Numbered from the stretch's first letter, positions 53,276-61,741 are shown. The stretch: DNA of 64,000 bases from Mycobacterium sp. OAS707 (GCF_014873705.1 NZ_JADBDS010000005.1:310001-374000), one strand, 5' to 3'. Numbers and translations are program-made. The notes: generated from the letters alone by a model not told the origin.

Positions 53276-53781
53276 TGGCTGCCCTGGTAAGCCGGGTCGG
53301 TGGCGTCGCGCCGTGGCAACGGCGCTCCGAGCGCGGTGAGTCGTTGTCGGTCGGCCTCCCAAGGGGTGACCCATTCAATGGCGGTGATGCGCTTGGCTAT
53401 ACGCCAACGACCCTCGCGGCGTTCAAAGCGATCCACGTAGCGAAAGCCGGCAATGTAATTCCAGCGGATGTCGCCTGGTGGTTCGCCTGAGTGGTAACCG
53501 ACGGCGTAAGTCTCTGCGTAAGCGGTGTTTTCGCTTGTCGCGTCGAAGTCGATGAGTATGTTGCCGACGTGGTGCATCGTCATGGTGTGCCTCGGCAGCA
53601 GCGTAGTCAGATAGGCGACGTACTCATCGCGCGTTCCGGCGAAAGGTCCGTGATGATCGACGGCGTCAGGCCAGTAGCAGTCGCGGATGAGCTCCAGATC
53701 GACGCGGTCGACGCCGCGGCAGTACCGTAGCAATACGCGGCGGATTGCCCGCTCATCATCCTGGTCGGGGTTTCCCTTCAT
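53272..53781 (-). CDS. SnoaL-like / NTF2-fold protein
   Basis: A 169-residue NTF2-fold protein. AIRRVLLRYCRGVDRVDLEL and CYWPDAVDHHGPFAGTRDEY are the family signature, with D and two H in the pocket, as in scytalone dehydratase and SnoaL cyclases. RWNYIAGFRYVDRFERREGR forms the C-terminal sheet. It probably dehydrates or isomerises a ring intermediate. AAGGACAG lies ahead of ATG 53781. Confidence 0.88.
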   Translation of the reverse strand: MKGNPDQDDERAIRRVLLRYCRGVDRVDLELIRDCYWPDAVDHHGPFAGTRDEYVAYLTTLLPRHTMTMHHVGNILIDFDATSENTAYAETYAVGYHSGEPPGDIRWNYIAGFRYVDRFERREGRWRIAKRITAIEWVTPWEADRQRLTALGAPLPRRDATDPAYQGSQ

Positions 53782-53834
53782 TGTGTTCTGTCCTTCATCG
53801 AAAAGCGCTCGGCTATCCGGCCATCTGCATGCTG

Positions 53835-54347
53835 CTATCGGGTGACGTTGAGGACGTGCATGAAACGGTGACCGCCGACGTATTGCCAGCTCACGTACCC
53901 TAGTTCGACGATCTGTTCGTTGGTGAAGTGTTGCCGCAGCTCATCAAAGGTCGCGTCGTCGATGGCGTGGTGGTCGGTGGCGAACTGGTCGAGGAAGTGC
54001 AGCGCCGCGATTTCTCGTTTGGTGTACTGCGTCTCGGTAGGGGCCACGAGGCACGCCACATCGTCCGCGGTGACGTTGTCGTCCTTGAGTGACTGGCCGC
54101 ACGGTGCACAGTCATTGAGCTGCGCGCTGCGTAGACGCAACAACTCGAGCAGCCGGGAGCCTAATGCCCCGCGCTGGAAAAAGACCGCGTAGGAGTCCAA
54201 AGTGCCCTGCAGCGCTACCGGGCTGTGGGCAACGACCTGCAGGGGCCGCGTCGTGGTGACCATTCCCGCCGCGATGGCCTTTTCGATGTGGGCTCGTCCC
54301 ACGGCGGGAATGTCTCCGAGCGGAATCTCGGGCAATCGCGGCATCAT
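53835..54347 (-). CDS. Carboxymuconolactone decarboxylase / AhpD-fold protein
   Basis: A 170-residue helical protein. LLELLRLRSAQLNDCAPCGQ is the AhpD signature with its C-x2-C pair, which in peroxidase members is redox active. It is the first gene of the minus-strand operon leading to the P450 and is directly downstream of the palindrome at 54391-54416. Start: two ATGs at 54347 and 54344 behind AAGGG. A role in thiol-peroxide defence or ring decarboxylation is possible. Confidence 0.88.
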   Translation of the reverse strand: MMPRLPEIPLGDIPAVGRAHIEKAIAAGMVTTTRPLQVVAHSPVALQGTLDSYAVFFQRGALGSRLLELLRLRSAQLNDCAPCGQSLKDDNVTADDVACLVAPTETQYTKREIAALHFLDQFATDHHAIDDATFDELRQHFTNEQIVELGYVSWQYVGGHRFMHVLNVTR

Positions 54348-54390
54348 TGACCCTTCGGATGTCGATGTGCTCTACCCCCGCAGCCTGGCA

Positions 54391-54416
54391 CATAGTTGAC
54401 ATTTTCGTCAACTATG
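54391..54416. promoter_or_regulatory. TetR-type palindrome, site 1
   Basis: Perfect 10-base arms CATAGTTGAC and GTCAACTATG around a 6-base centre. It lies between the divergent AhpD-fold (44 bases away) and SnoaL-like (54 bases away) genes. It is identical in both arms to the site at 55636-55663 in front of the TetR gene. Confidence 0.8.
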
Positions 54417-54469
54417 TTCCAAGATGCTGTCAGTCCGATCCGGGCTGTGGCGGTGTACGAAGGAGTGAC

Positions 54470-54892
54470 ATGGCGCAGGACAACATGCGAGACGCGGTGG
54501 TAGCACTAGCGTTTGCGCCTTGGAAGTTGATCACAGCAGGCCGTTTGGAAGCGGGCCTGGCCATGTTCGATGACGCCGGTACATGGTGGAGCAACTCGAG
54601 CCGCGAAACAACCTCCATCGCTGAGATCAAGCCAGTGCTCAGCGCGGTTTTCGGACTGATCAACCCGTCATTCACCCTCATCGACGCGATCGTCGAAGCC
54701 GACCGCGTCGCACTGGTCGCCGACGGCCGCGCTGAGCTGTCTGGCGGCGTGAAGTTCCACAACGCATGCACATTCATCACCCACGTCGACCTTGCGCGCA
54801 ATCTTGTTGTCGAGATTCGCGAGTACGTCGATACGCTTCACTCTGCGCAGACATTGAAGCCGGCCATGGCGGCGGCTGGACTGTTCGGGTGA
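54470..54892 (+). CDS. SnoaL-like / NTF2-fold protein
   Basis: From ATG 54470, behind AAGGAG, the product is 140 residues. WKLITAGRLEAGLAMFDDAG followed by WWSNSSRE and IVEADRVALVADGRAEL is the pattern of NTF2-like ketosteroid-isomerase-related proteins, with HNACTFITHVD and REYVDTL at the end. It may isomerise or dehydrate a ring compound. It is the plus-strand side of the palindrome at 54391. Confidence 0.85.
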   Translation: MAQDNMRDAVVALAFAPWKLITAGRLEAGLAMFDDAGTWWSNSSRETTSIAEIKPVLSAVFGLINPSFTLIDAIVEADRVALVADGRAELSGGVKFHNACTFITHVDLARNLVVEIREYVDTLHSAQTLKPAMAAAGLFG

Positions 54893-54952
54893 GCCTTTCG
54901 GTCTGTAGCGCGATCGACGTCGGGCACCTGTCGCACATGGGTGCGCGGCAGT

Positions 54953-55588
54953 TCAGCGTTCCAGGATGGCCATGATGTAGTCGGCGATCGCGCCCACTAT
55001 TTCTTCATCGCCGATTGCCAGCTGCCGGTGGTGGCAGTGATACCAGCTGCGGTCCAGCATGGCCGTGGCGGCCAGGCCCAGGGCGGCCGGATTGCCAGTA
55101 GAAGTTTTCTTGCGGCTGGCCAGCACGGCTCCCAGGAGACGGGCGACCCGCAGCTGCATCTTGTTACTCGCGAGCCGGACGGCCTCGTCAGCGGGGCCTG
55201 ACTGGGCAGAGACGGTCAAAGCGCCATGCCGGTCCATGAAACTGAAGTATGACTGGACCCAGCGCACCACGTCGGAGCGATTGCACGGAGAGGGTATGTC
55301 GGCCCATTCGCCGACGACGTCGAGCAGATCGTGGTACGTGTCCTGGCCGAGGCCGTTAAAGACATCTCGTTTGTCGCGGAAGTATGTGTAAAAGCTTGCG
55401 CGCGAAACTCCGCACGCCTCGGTGATGTCGTTGATGCGGGTGCCGCCGTATCCGCGGTCGAGGAACAGCTGTTGGGCCGCGGCCAAGATCGCCTGACGTG
55501 TCCGCTCAGCCCGCCAACCGGGCTGACGTCCGTACTCGAGGTCGTCGTCGGCGACGCCCCCATTTGTCGCTGAGTCGGAAGCCGGCAT
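54953..55588 (-). CDS. TetR-family regulator (local repressor of the palindrome regulon)
   Basis: From ATG 55588 the product is 211 residues; ATGs at 55639 and 55657 are possible but lie in the operator. The HTH is RAERTRQAILAAAQQLFLDR followed by INDITEACGVSRASFYTYFR. The C-terminal domain has a Cys/His-rich DRSWYHCHHRQLAIGDEE. It faces the SDR/DUF35/thiolase genes across the palindrome at 55636-55663, and the same palindrome occurs at 54391 and, weaker, at 59371, so it probably controls all three operons. The inducer is unknown. Confidence 0.88.
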   Translation of the reverse strand: MPASDSATNGGVADDDLEYGRQPGWRAERTRQAILAAAQQLFLDRGYGGTRINDITEACGVSRASFYTYFRDKRDVFNGLGQDTYHDLLDVVGEWADIPSPCNRSDVVRWVQSYFSFMDRHGALTVSAQSGPADEAVRLASNKMQLRVARLLGAVLASRKKTSTGNPAALGLAATAMLDRSWYHCHHRQLAIGDEEIVGAIADYIMAILER

Positions 55589-55635
55589 CGGTCCACCATA
55601 CGTGGCGTTGCCTCGACAAGAGTAGGGTTGCTGCG

Positions 55636-55663
55636 CCATAGTTGACATTTCTGTCAACTATGG
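55636..55663. promoter_or_regulatory. TetR-type palindrome, site 2
   Basis: Perfect 12-base arms CCATAGTTGACA and TGTCAACTATGG around TTTC. It overlaps the possible upstream starts of the TetR gene and lies 170 bases ahead of the SDR at 55834, consistent with an autoregulatory operator for both directions. Confidence 0.85.
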
Positions 55664-55833
55664 AGTAGCGTCGCGCCCAGCAGGCATCCCGGGCATGGCC
55701 ATTGAGGCATTCACGATGCGAAGGGGGCCTTCGTGGTTCAGCATTTCGCAATCCGCACGAAGAACCGGCGCCGGTGTCGGCTTGACAGGCGGTCACGGCG
55801 AGGACGGCCACACTCGTAGACAAGGACCGCGCA

Positions 55834-56586
55834 ATGTCATTCGGGGGCAAAGTCGCCATCGTCACCGGAGGGGCATCGGGTATCGGTGAAGCCACCGCCA
55901 AGAGACTGGCGGCTGACGGAGCCAGCGTCGTGATCGCCGACATCGACGAGAGCGGCGGTAAACGTGTAGTCAACGAGATCGCCGAGGAGGGCGGGCACGC
56001 CGCCTTCATACCTACCGACGTCTCCCGCGAAGACGACGTCAACAATCTCGTGGACTTCGCTGTGAATACGTATGGCGGACTACATGTCGCACACAACAAC
56101 GCCGCGATCGGGCACATGCCCGGGCCGCTTCATGAACTCGATACGGCTACGTTCGACACCGTCACCGGGATCGGTCTACGCGGAACGTTCTTCTGCCTGC
56201 GCGCCGAGATTGCTCACATGGTGGACCATGGCGGCGGCGCGATCGTCAATACCGCATCCGGGGCCGGCCTCAAGGCCGCGACAGGTCTGCACGCCTACGT
56301 GGCCACCAAACACGCGGTCGTCGGTCTAACCCGAAACGCCGCGCTCGACTACGCCCGGACCGGAGTCAGGATCAACGCAGTGGCGCCCGCGATCATTTCC
56401 ACCCCACAGTTCGCCAGCTACCCGGAGGAGCTGAAAAACCGATGGGCGCAGATGATTCCGATGGGGCGCGTAGGCACTCCTGAAGAGGTCGCCGCCATCG
56501 TTGCCTTCTTGCTCTCCGATCAGGCCGGCTTCATCACCGGTACCGTCGTTCCGATCGACGGCGCCTATTTGCAGTCCAGCAGTTGA
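55834..56586 (+). CDS. SDR family dehydrogenase
   Basis: A 250-residue classical SDR beginning MSFGGKVAIVTGGASGIGEA. The cofactor turn is GGASGIG, D40 after the second strand suggests NAD, and the catalytic part is VNTASGAGLKAATGLHAYVA with Y and K in HAYVATKHAVVG. VPIDGAYLQ ends the protein. It is the first gene of the SDR-DUF35-thiolase operon under palindrome site 2 and may oxidise a side-chain or ring hydroxyl before cleavage. Confidence 0.92.
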   Translation: MSFGGKVAIVTGGASGIGEATAKRLAADGASVVIADIDESGGKRVVNEIAEEGGHAAFIPTDVSREDDVNNLVDFAVNTYGGLHVAHNNAAIGHMPGPLHELDTATFDTVTGIGLRGTFFCLRAEIAHMVDHGGGAIVNTASGAGLKAATGLHAYVATKHAVVGLTRNAALDYARTGVRINAVAPAIISTPQFASYPEELKNRWAQMIPMGRVGTPEEVAAIVAFLLSDQAGFITGTVVPIDGAYLQSSS

Positions 56587-56644
56587 GGCTGCGACGCAAG
56601 GATCCTCTCGCAACCGACCGTGGAGTAACCGTAAGGCGGACATC

Positions 56645-57073
56645 GTGACCGATTATCAACGTCCCGAGCAGCGGCTATTGCCCAGTCCGACCACTGTTTC
56701 CCAGCCATTCTGGACTGGCGGGCATGATGGGCAACTGCTGATATACCAATGCGCCAGTTGCCGGCGCTACTTCCACCCGCCTGCCCCGGCCTGCTGGCGG
56801 TGCCGAAGTCGCGACGTCGCACCGCAGCCGGTCACCGGGCGGGGAAAGGTCGCTGCGTTCACCATCAACCAACAGCTTTGGATTCCCGGGTTGCCCCCGC
56901 CCTACGTCGTGGCGATCATCGAACTCGACGACGAGCCAGACGTGCGTCTGACGAGCAACGTCGTGGACATCGCTGCGACAGATGTCGAAGTGGGGCTGCC
57001 CGTTACGGTCTTCTTCGAAAACTGGGATGACGTGTGGATTCCGCTGTTTCGTCGAGCAGAAGCAAGTCGATGA
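56645..57073 (+). CDS. DUF35 OB-fold / zinc-ribbon protein
   Basis: From GTG 56645, behind AAGGCGGA, the product is 142 residues. The zinc ribbon is CASCRRYFHPPAPACWRC and the OB-fold has GRGKVAAFTINQQLW. It is a close paralogue of the protein at 570-1022. Its stop overlaps the thiolase ATG (ATGA), the classical DUF35/thiolase arrangement of the ChsH2-Ltp2 type, so the two should form one complex. Confidence 0.9.
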   Translation: MTDYQRPEQRLLPSPTTVSQPFWTGGHDGQLLIYQCASCRRYFHPPAPACWRCRSRDVAPQPVTGRGKVAAFTINQQLWIPGLPPPYVVAIIELDDEPDVRLTSNVVDIAATDVEVGLPVTVFFENWDDVWIPLFRRAEASR

Positions 57074-58264
57074 CGGCGCGGGGAACCTTTGGCGGCGCGG
57101 CTGTTCTCACCGGAGTTGGCAAGTCCAAAGTGGGGCGTCGGCTCGGGGTTAGTGGACTGAGCCTGACGGTGGACGCGGTGCTCGACGCCATCGAAGATGC
57201 CGGGCTGACGCCCGACGACATCGACGGCGTAGCGAGCTATCCCGGTCCGGGCACTCCCGACCCGGGATTCTCCGGCGCCTCCACCCACGAACTGAGAAAC
57301 GCTTTGGGGCTGCGCACCCGATGGTTCGTATCCAGCATGGAAACCGGCGGTCAGCTCGGGCCCGTCATCGAGGCGTGCATGGCAGTCACGCTGGGTTTGG
57401 CCAATCACGTGGTGGTGTTCCGCTCGGTGTGGGAGTCGACGGCCCAAGCCGGAAAGGGCCGTGCCTCAGTGCTTTTCGGTGGCGGAAACAGGGTCAATGA
57501 GTGGCTGGAGTATCAGGCGCCATTCGGGGGCGCTGTCAGCAGCGAACTGGGTGGCGATGCCCACGCAGCGGTATATGGCGCAGTTCGGTCTGACCCGTGA
57601 GCAACTCGGCTGGATCGCGCTCAACGCGCGCGCGAACGCGGCTCGTAACCCGGACGCCATCTACACCGATCCCATGTCGATGGAGGACTACCTGCAGTCC
57701 CGCATCATTTCCTGGCCGCTCTGCCTCTTCGACTGCGACGTGCCGTGCGACGGTGCCACGGCGGTTATCGTCTCCCGACGCGACTGTTCCGCCGGTCTGC
57801 GGCGCCACCCGCTGACCGTGGAGTCGGTCGGGTCGGCGATGTATGAGCGAGCGACGTGGGATCAGCGCGCCGACTTAACCACCATGGCGGCGCACGACGT
57901 AGGCGCTGCGTTGTGGGACAACACCATACTGACACCCGCGGACGTCGACGTGGCGCAACTATACGACGGATTCTCCTTCCTAACCGTCATGTGGCTTGAG
58001 GCACTGGGCTTTTGCGAGCACGGTCAGGTCGGCCCCTTCATCGATGGTGGTGCCGGCATTGCCCTCGACGGTGCACTGCCCCTCAACACCAACGGCGGTC
58101 AACTGTCGGGCGGGCGCCTGCACGGCATGGGATTCCTGCACGAGGCATGCCTTCAGTTATGGGGTGATGCGGGCGAGCGCCAAGTATCCGATGGCCCCGA
58201 GGTCGCGGCGGTCGGCGCAGGAGGGGGCCCGGTAGCCGGAGCCGTGTTACTCAGCAATCGATAG
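57070..58264 (+). pseudogene. Thiolase-fold lipid-transfer/aldolase gene with a one-base frameshift
   Basis: The first frame runs MTARGTFGGAAVLTGVGKSK to YQAPFGG, then departs; the second frame continues GALSAANWVAMPTQRYMAQF to the end GAGGGPVAGAVLL. The intact paralogue at 3732-4925 reads APFGALSAVNWLAMPTQRYM here, so the text is restored by removing one G from the run of five at 57526-57530. Length, domains and residues are otherwise complete and uninterrupted. Either a recent inactivating mutation or a homopolymer sequencing/assembly error; the otherwise perfect preservation of both halves favours very recent change or error. Confidence 0.85.
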
Positions 58265-59195
58265 TTGCGGGCACCGTCACTGCTGCGGGTTGGATGAATG
58301 TCTCGCCAAGGGCCGCAATGTAATCCATCGACGCTTCGGGAGTGGTCGCGTCCACATGGGCGATAGCCCAGGTCGCTCCGTACTCGGCCATCTCCGCGAG
58401 GTCCTCCTCGGCGCGCCGCACGGCTGATGGATCGTCGAAGTCCACCAGGTGGAACTCCACCTGGATCGCGACTGTAGCCGGATCGCGTCCTGCGGCCTGC
58501 AATCGCTCCTTCAGCTCGTTGACTGCGACACCGAATTGACGCGCGTCCTCGATCGCCGGAGTGCGCAGAGACGACGCAACGGCACGCGGAGCGATCAGCG
58601 GTGACCAGCCTTGGCCGTGTTCCACGACACGCCTACGCGCCGCCGAGCTGTTGCCGCCGATCCAAATCGGGGGATGCGGCTGCTGCACGGGAAGGTGCAA
58701 CCACATTGTTCCGTGCGCGACGAACCCGTCGCCGCCCACGGGTTCGTCGGGACGGGTCCAGATCTTGCGGACCAAGGTCAGGGCCTCGTCGAACAACGGC
58801 GCCCGCTTGGCGAAATCGGCGCCCACCGCGGAAAACTCCGACCTCAGATAACCCGGTCCGACACCGGCGATGACGCGTCCACTGGATAAGATGTCCAGGC
58901 TGGCCAGCGCCTTCGCGGCGAGATAGGGATTCCGATAGGTCAGGATGTAGAGGTTGGACATCAGTTTGATGTCTGAAGTCACGCCGGCAATGAAAGCCAG
59001 CGCTGCGATGAGGTCAAGCGTGTCGTGGCCTCCGCCCTGCCGCCATTTCAGCGATGGCGCCGGGTGCTCACTGAGGGCCACCGCGGCGAATCCGGCGTCC
59101 TCAGCGCACCGCACGATGTCGCTCAGCACGGCGGGCTGCAGGAACTCTGGGCCCGCGGTCGGCATGTCGCTGGGATACTCCAACGTGAACTTCAA
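58251..59195 (-). CDS. Luciferase-like (LLM) F420-type oxidoreductase
   Basis: A 314-residue LLM protein beginning MKFTLEYPSDMPTAGPEFLQ. GFAAVALSEHPAPSLKW, IKLMSNLYILTYRNPYLAAK and GRVIAGVGPGYLRSEFSAVG are the barrel motifs. TYRNPYLAAKALASLD is typical of the F420-dependent group. It overlaps the convergent thiolase by 14 bases and has palindrome site 3 at 59371-59399 about 180 bases upstream, which puts it in the same regulon. Confidence 0.9.
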   Translation of the reverse strand: MKFTLEYPSDMPTAGPEFLQPAVLSDIVRCAEDAGFAAVALSEHPAPSLKWRQGGGHDTLDLIAALAFIAGVTSDIKLMSNLYILTYRNPYLAAKALASLDILSSGRVIAGVGPGYLRSEFSAVGADFAKRAPLFDEALTLVRKIWTRPDEPVGGDGFVAHGTMWLHLPVQQPHPPIWIGGNSSAARRRVVEHGQGWSPLIAPRAVASSLRTPAIEDARQFGVAVNELKERLQAAGRDPATVAIQVEFHLVDFDDPSAVRRAEEDLAEMAEYGATWAIAHVDATTPEASMDYIAALGETFIQPAAVTVPATIDC

Positions 59196-59370
59196 CTAGC
59201 GACCCCTTCCGCTCGGTGTGCCGGCCGCATTTGCGCGACACGTCGGGCCGCACTGGCCGCAGGCCGCGACAGCTTTCCCTGACAGCTATTGCCGAACCGG
59301 TGGATGCGGGGCCACACCCGTCACCGGCGGGTAGACCCTGTACTGCAGGCGGCTGCGTGACCCAGCCTCC

Positions 59371-59399
59371 CAATTAGTTGACGGTTTTGTCAAGTATTG
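59371..59399. promoter_or_regulatory. TetR-type palindrome, site 3 (weaker)
   Basis: TTAGTTGAC and GTCAAGTATT flank a 6-base centre; the TTGAC-N6-GTCAA core and spacing equal those of sites 1 and 2, while the outer bases differ. It lies 176-204 bases upstream of the LLM gene start and about 200 bases before the ECH relic. Confidence 0.6.
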
Positions 59400-59599
59400 A
59401 CTTGACTTCGTTGCGATCAGCGGTGAAGAGGGGAAGGCATGGGTTGCCGATGAAATTCGAGCGTGAAAACGCGAGCGTGACCCGGGCTCGGTAGGTCGCG
59501 AACGACACTCTGTCAGAGGCGAATGAGGCCGCAATGATGCGCGTTCGCGGGTTGGGGGAGATGGTGACGCAAGTTGACCTGTCTCGACGAGGCGCCGCG

Positions 59600-60030
59600 T
59601 CTATGACGTCAGGTGGTTATTGTCAAGGGTGCCGGCAACGCGTCTGCGCTGGCCATGTCATGGCGGTCGACCCCGAACTGGTTGATTCCCAGCGTATTTG
59701 GGCAGCAGCTACCTCGGGGGAAAGGACTATTCCCGTGGCCCGCGCTGCGCTTCGGGGAGTTCCCGAAGCCGACGATCACGCAAGTTCACGGGTATGCGAT
59801 CGGAGGCGGAACATTTGGGAGCTGCCGCCGGAGATCGCGATGAAACCATGATGGAGCCTTGGTTTTTCATGAATTACCAGCGGACGGCCGAGTACCTGTA
59901 TACGCCGCACACTGTCGGCGCATGAAGCATCGTCCATGGGGCTGGTGAATCGGGTGGTTGATGAGTTGGGATCTGAGACCGAGGCAATGGCTGCCCGCTT
60001 CGCTAAGCGCCGGGCACGAGACAGACGCCG
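59600..60030 (+). pseudogene. Decayed enoyl-CoA hydratase gene
   Basis: Recognisable pieces occur in different frames: VIVKGAGNA, then AGHVMAVDPELVDSQRIWAA, FGEFPKPTITQVHGYAIGGG, then after a deletion DETMMEPWFFMNYQRTAEYL, and SSMGLVNRVVDELGSETEAM. These are the crotonase core and C-terminus in the right order, so several frameshifts and an internal deletion have occurred. The C-terminal part is close to the intact gene tail at 1-366 (EPWVFMNYKRAAEYLYT), so it may be a duplicate of that gene. Confidence 0.85.
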
Positions 60031-60036
60031 CGATCC

Positions 60037-60834
60037 TCAGAAGGCGGCGCGGTGCAGTCCGCCGTCAACGGTGATGTAGTGCCCGGTGATGTAGCCGGCC
60101 GACTCCGAGCACAGGTATGCGATCGTCGAGGCGATTTCGTCAGGCTTGCCGAGGCGGCCGGATGGAACTCCGGCGCGCTCGATCAAAAAGGCGCGACGTT
60201 GCTCGTCGGTACTCAGGCCCTCGTGCTTTTTCAGGTACCACTCGGTGGTGTCGGTAGCGATCCAGCCGGGCGCCACCGTATTGATCGTGATGCCGAACCG
60301 GGCGTATTCGTCGGCCACGCTCTTGAGGAGCCCGATTGTCGACGGCCGCGTGGCATTGGCCACGGTGTGCGGTGGCGTCGACTGTGGTTCCTTGGCCGTA
60401 CCCGACCCGATGTGCACGAAGCGGCCCCACGCGGCGTCCTTCATCGCGGGCAGTACTGCGCGCAGGAGGAACACCTGGCTCAATGTGAAGGTGCGGTAGG
60501 CGTCAACGTAATCCTCGGCGCGGGTGACCTCTTCGAAGGTTCCGCGGACGTGGGAGTCGGCCTGTGTAACCGCAATCAATGGAGGGCCGAACTGCTCACC
60601 GATGGCCGTGATCGCCGCGGCGATGCCGGCTTCGGTGCTCATGTCTGCCGCAACCCCGATGGCTGTCCCGCCGGAGTCGGCGATGGCGCTGACCGCCCTG
60701 TCGATGGGCTCTTGAGTGCGCGCGACGACCGCGACCTTGGCGCCCTCGATGGCCAGCATCTTCGCGACCTCCAGGCCCATGCCTCGGCTACCGCCGACGA
60801 CCAATGCGGTCTTTCCGCTAATCCGCAGATCCAT
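60037..60834 (-). CDS. SDR-like protein lacking the usual Tyr-Lys motif
   Basis: From ATG 60834 the product is 265 residues beginning MDLRISGKTALVVGGSRGMG. The cofactor half is normal, but at the YxxxK position it reads PHTVANATRPSTIGLLKSVA, with His and Arg instead of Tyr and Lys. Some SDR groups carry this change, so it may use another mechanism or bind without catalysis. The end GYITGHYITVDGGLHRAAF is normal. It starts one base beyond the stop of the upstream SDR, so the two are co-translated. Its N-terminus is duplicated as a relic at 50697-50864. Confidence 0.85.
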   Translation of the reverse strand: MDLRISGKTALVVGGSRGMGLEVAKMLAIEGAKVAVVARTQEPIDRAVSAIADSGGTAIGVAADMSTEAGIAAAITAIGEQFGPPLIAVTQADSHVRGTFEEVTRAEDYVDAYRTFTLSQVFLLRAVLPAMKDAAWGRFVHIGSGTAKEPQSTPPHTVANATRPSTIGLLKSVADEYARFGITINTVAPGWIATDTTEWYLKKHEGLSTDEQRRAFLIERAGVPSGRLGKPDEIASTIAYLCSESAGYITGHYITVDGGLHRAAF

Positions 60835-60835
60835 G

Positions 60836-61708
60836 TCAGATCCGTAAATCGGAGGGGGCGACGCGCGGACGGATCTGCCCACTGGCCCTGAGCTCGGGCA
60901 ACAGGTCGAACTGGCTGAGTATGTGGCCGGTGTAGTCGGTCGACTGCGCGGCGATCCACGCGACGGCCTGAGCGGGCCCCTCGGGGAGCTCATTGGCCGA
61001 ATGGTCGGAATCGGGCGTGTTCTTCAGCACCGCCTGCGTCACTGCACTCACCTCCAATGCGTTGACAGCGATCCCGGCGTCGGCGAACTCTGCGGCCAGC
61101 CCAACAGTGAGGCGGTTGAGCGCTGCCTTGGAGGTTCCATACGCGGTGCGGCTCAACTCGAACGGTCGCGCGGAAGCACCGAATGTGGCCGTGGTCGAGT
61201 CGTAGCCGATCATCGAGGCGATCTCGACGGCTGAATCCAGGTCTAGGCGACCGTCGGCAGAGGAGATGTTGATGATGTGTCCACTGCCCCGTTCGATCAT
61301 GTTGGGCAGGAACGCCCGGCTCATCAGCATGGGACCTCGCACGTTGACGGCCATGACCACATCCCAGCGTTTCACCGACAGGTCCAGGAACGGCGCGAGA
61401 TAGGACGTCGCAGCGTTGTTGACCACGATGTCGCAGCGGCCGAATCGCGTGAGTGTGGCGTCGCGGGCGGCGGCTACGTCGTCTTCCCGGGAAACGTCCC
61501 CCTGGACCGTGAGCACTTTTCTGCCCTGCCGTTCGATGGCGGCGGCAACGTCGTCGAGGGTGCCTTCGAAGTTCTTGCTCGGCGCGTCGGCGGTGCTCCG
61601 CGCCATCAGCGCGACATCGGCGCCGGCGCCGGCGAGTTCGATGGCGATGGCCTCGCCAATGCCTCTGCTTGCACCCGTGACGATGGCGACTTTGCCGGAC
61701 AGATCCAT
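60836..61708 (-). CDS. SDR family dehydrogenase
   Basis: A 290-residue SDR. GASRGIGEAIAIELAGAGAD is the cofactor motif; the catalytic part is INISSADGRLDLDSAVE, then a long insertion, then SRTAYGTSKAALNRLTVGLA with Y and K. The insertion of about 20 residues between Ser and Tyr and the C-terminal LSQFDLLPELRASGQIRPRV are longer than usual. It is the first gene of a two-gene operon with the next SDR, 33 bases downstream of the TetR gene on the same strand. Confidence 0.88.
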   Translation of the reverse strand: MDLSGKVAIVTGASRGIGEAIAIELAGAGADVALMARSTADAPSKNFEGTLDDVAAAIERQGRKVLTVQGDVSREDDVAAARDATLTRFGRCDIVVNNAATSYLAPFLDLSVKRWDVVMAVNVRGPMLMSRAFLPNMIERGSGHIINISSADGRLDLDSAVEIASMIGYDSTTATFGASARPFELSRTAYGTSKAALNRLTVGLAAEFADAGIAVNALEVSAVTQAVLKNTPDSDHSANELPEGPAQAVAWIAAQSTDYTGHILSQFDLLPELRASGQIRPRVAPSDLRI

Positions 61709-61741
61709 TGTTTGCCTCCTGGTATTAGGTGGTCCGGTGAT

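Larger units (their letters stand above)
59196..60036. other. Gap of about 840 bases with an operator and a decayed gene
   Basis: Apart from palindrome site 3 and the enoyl-CoA hydratase relic at 59600-60030, nothing can be supported. The relic continues up to the end of the convergent SDR gene at 60037. Confidence 0.6.
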
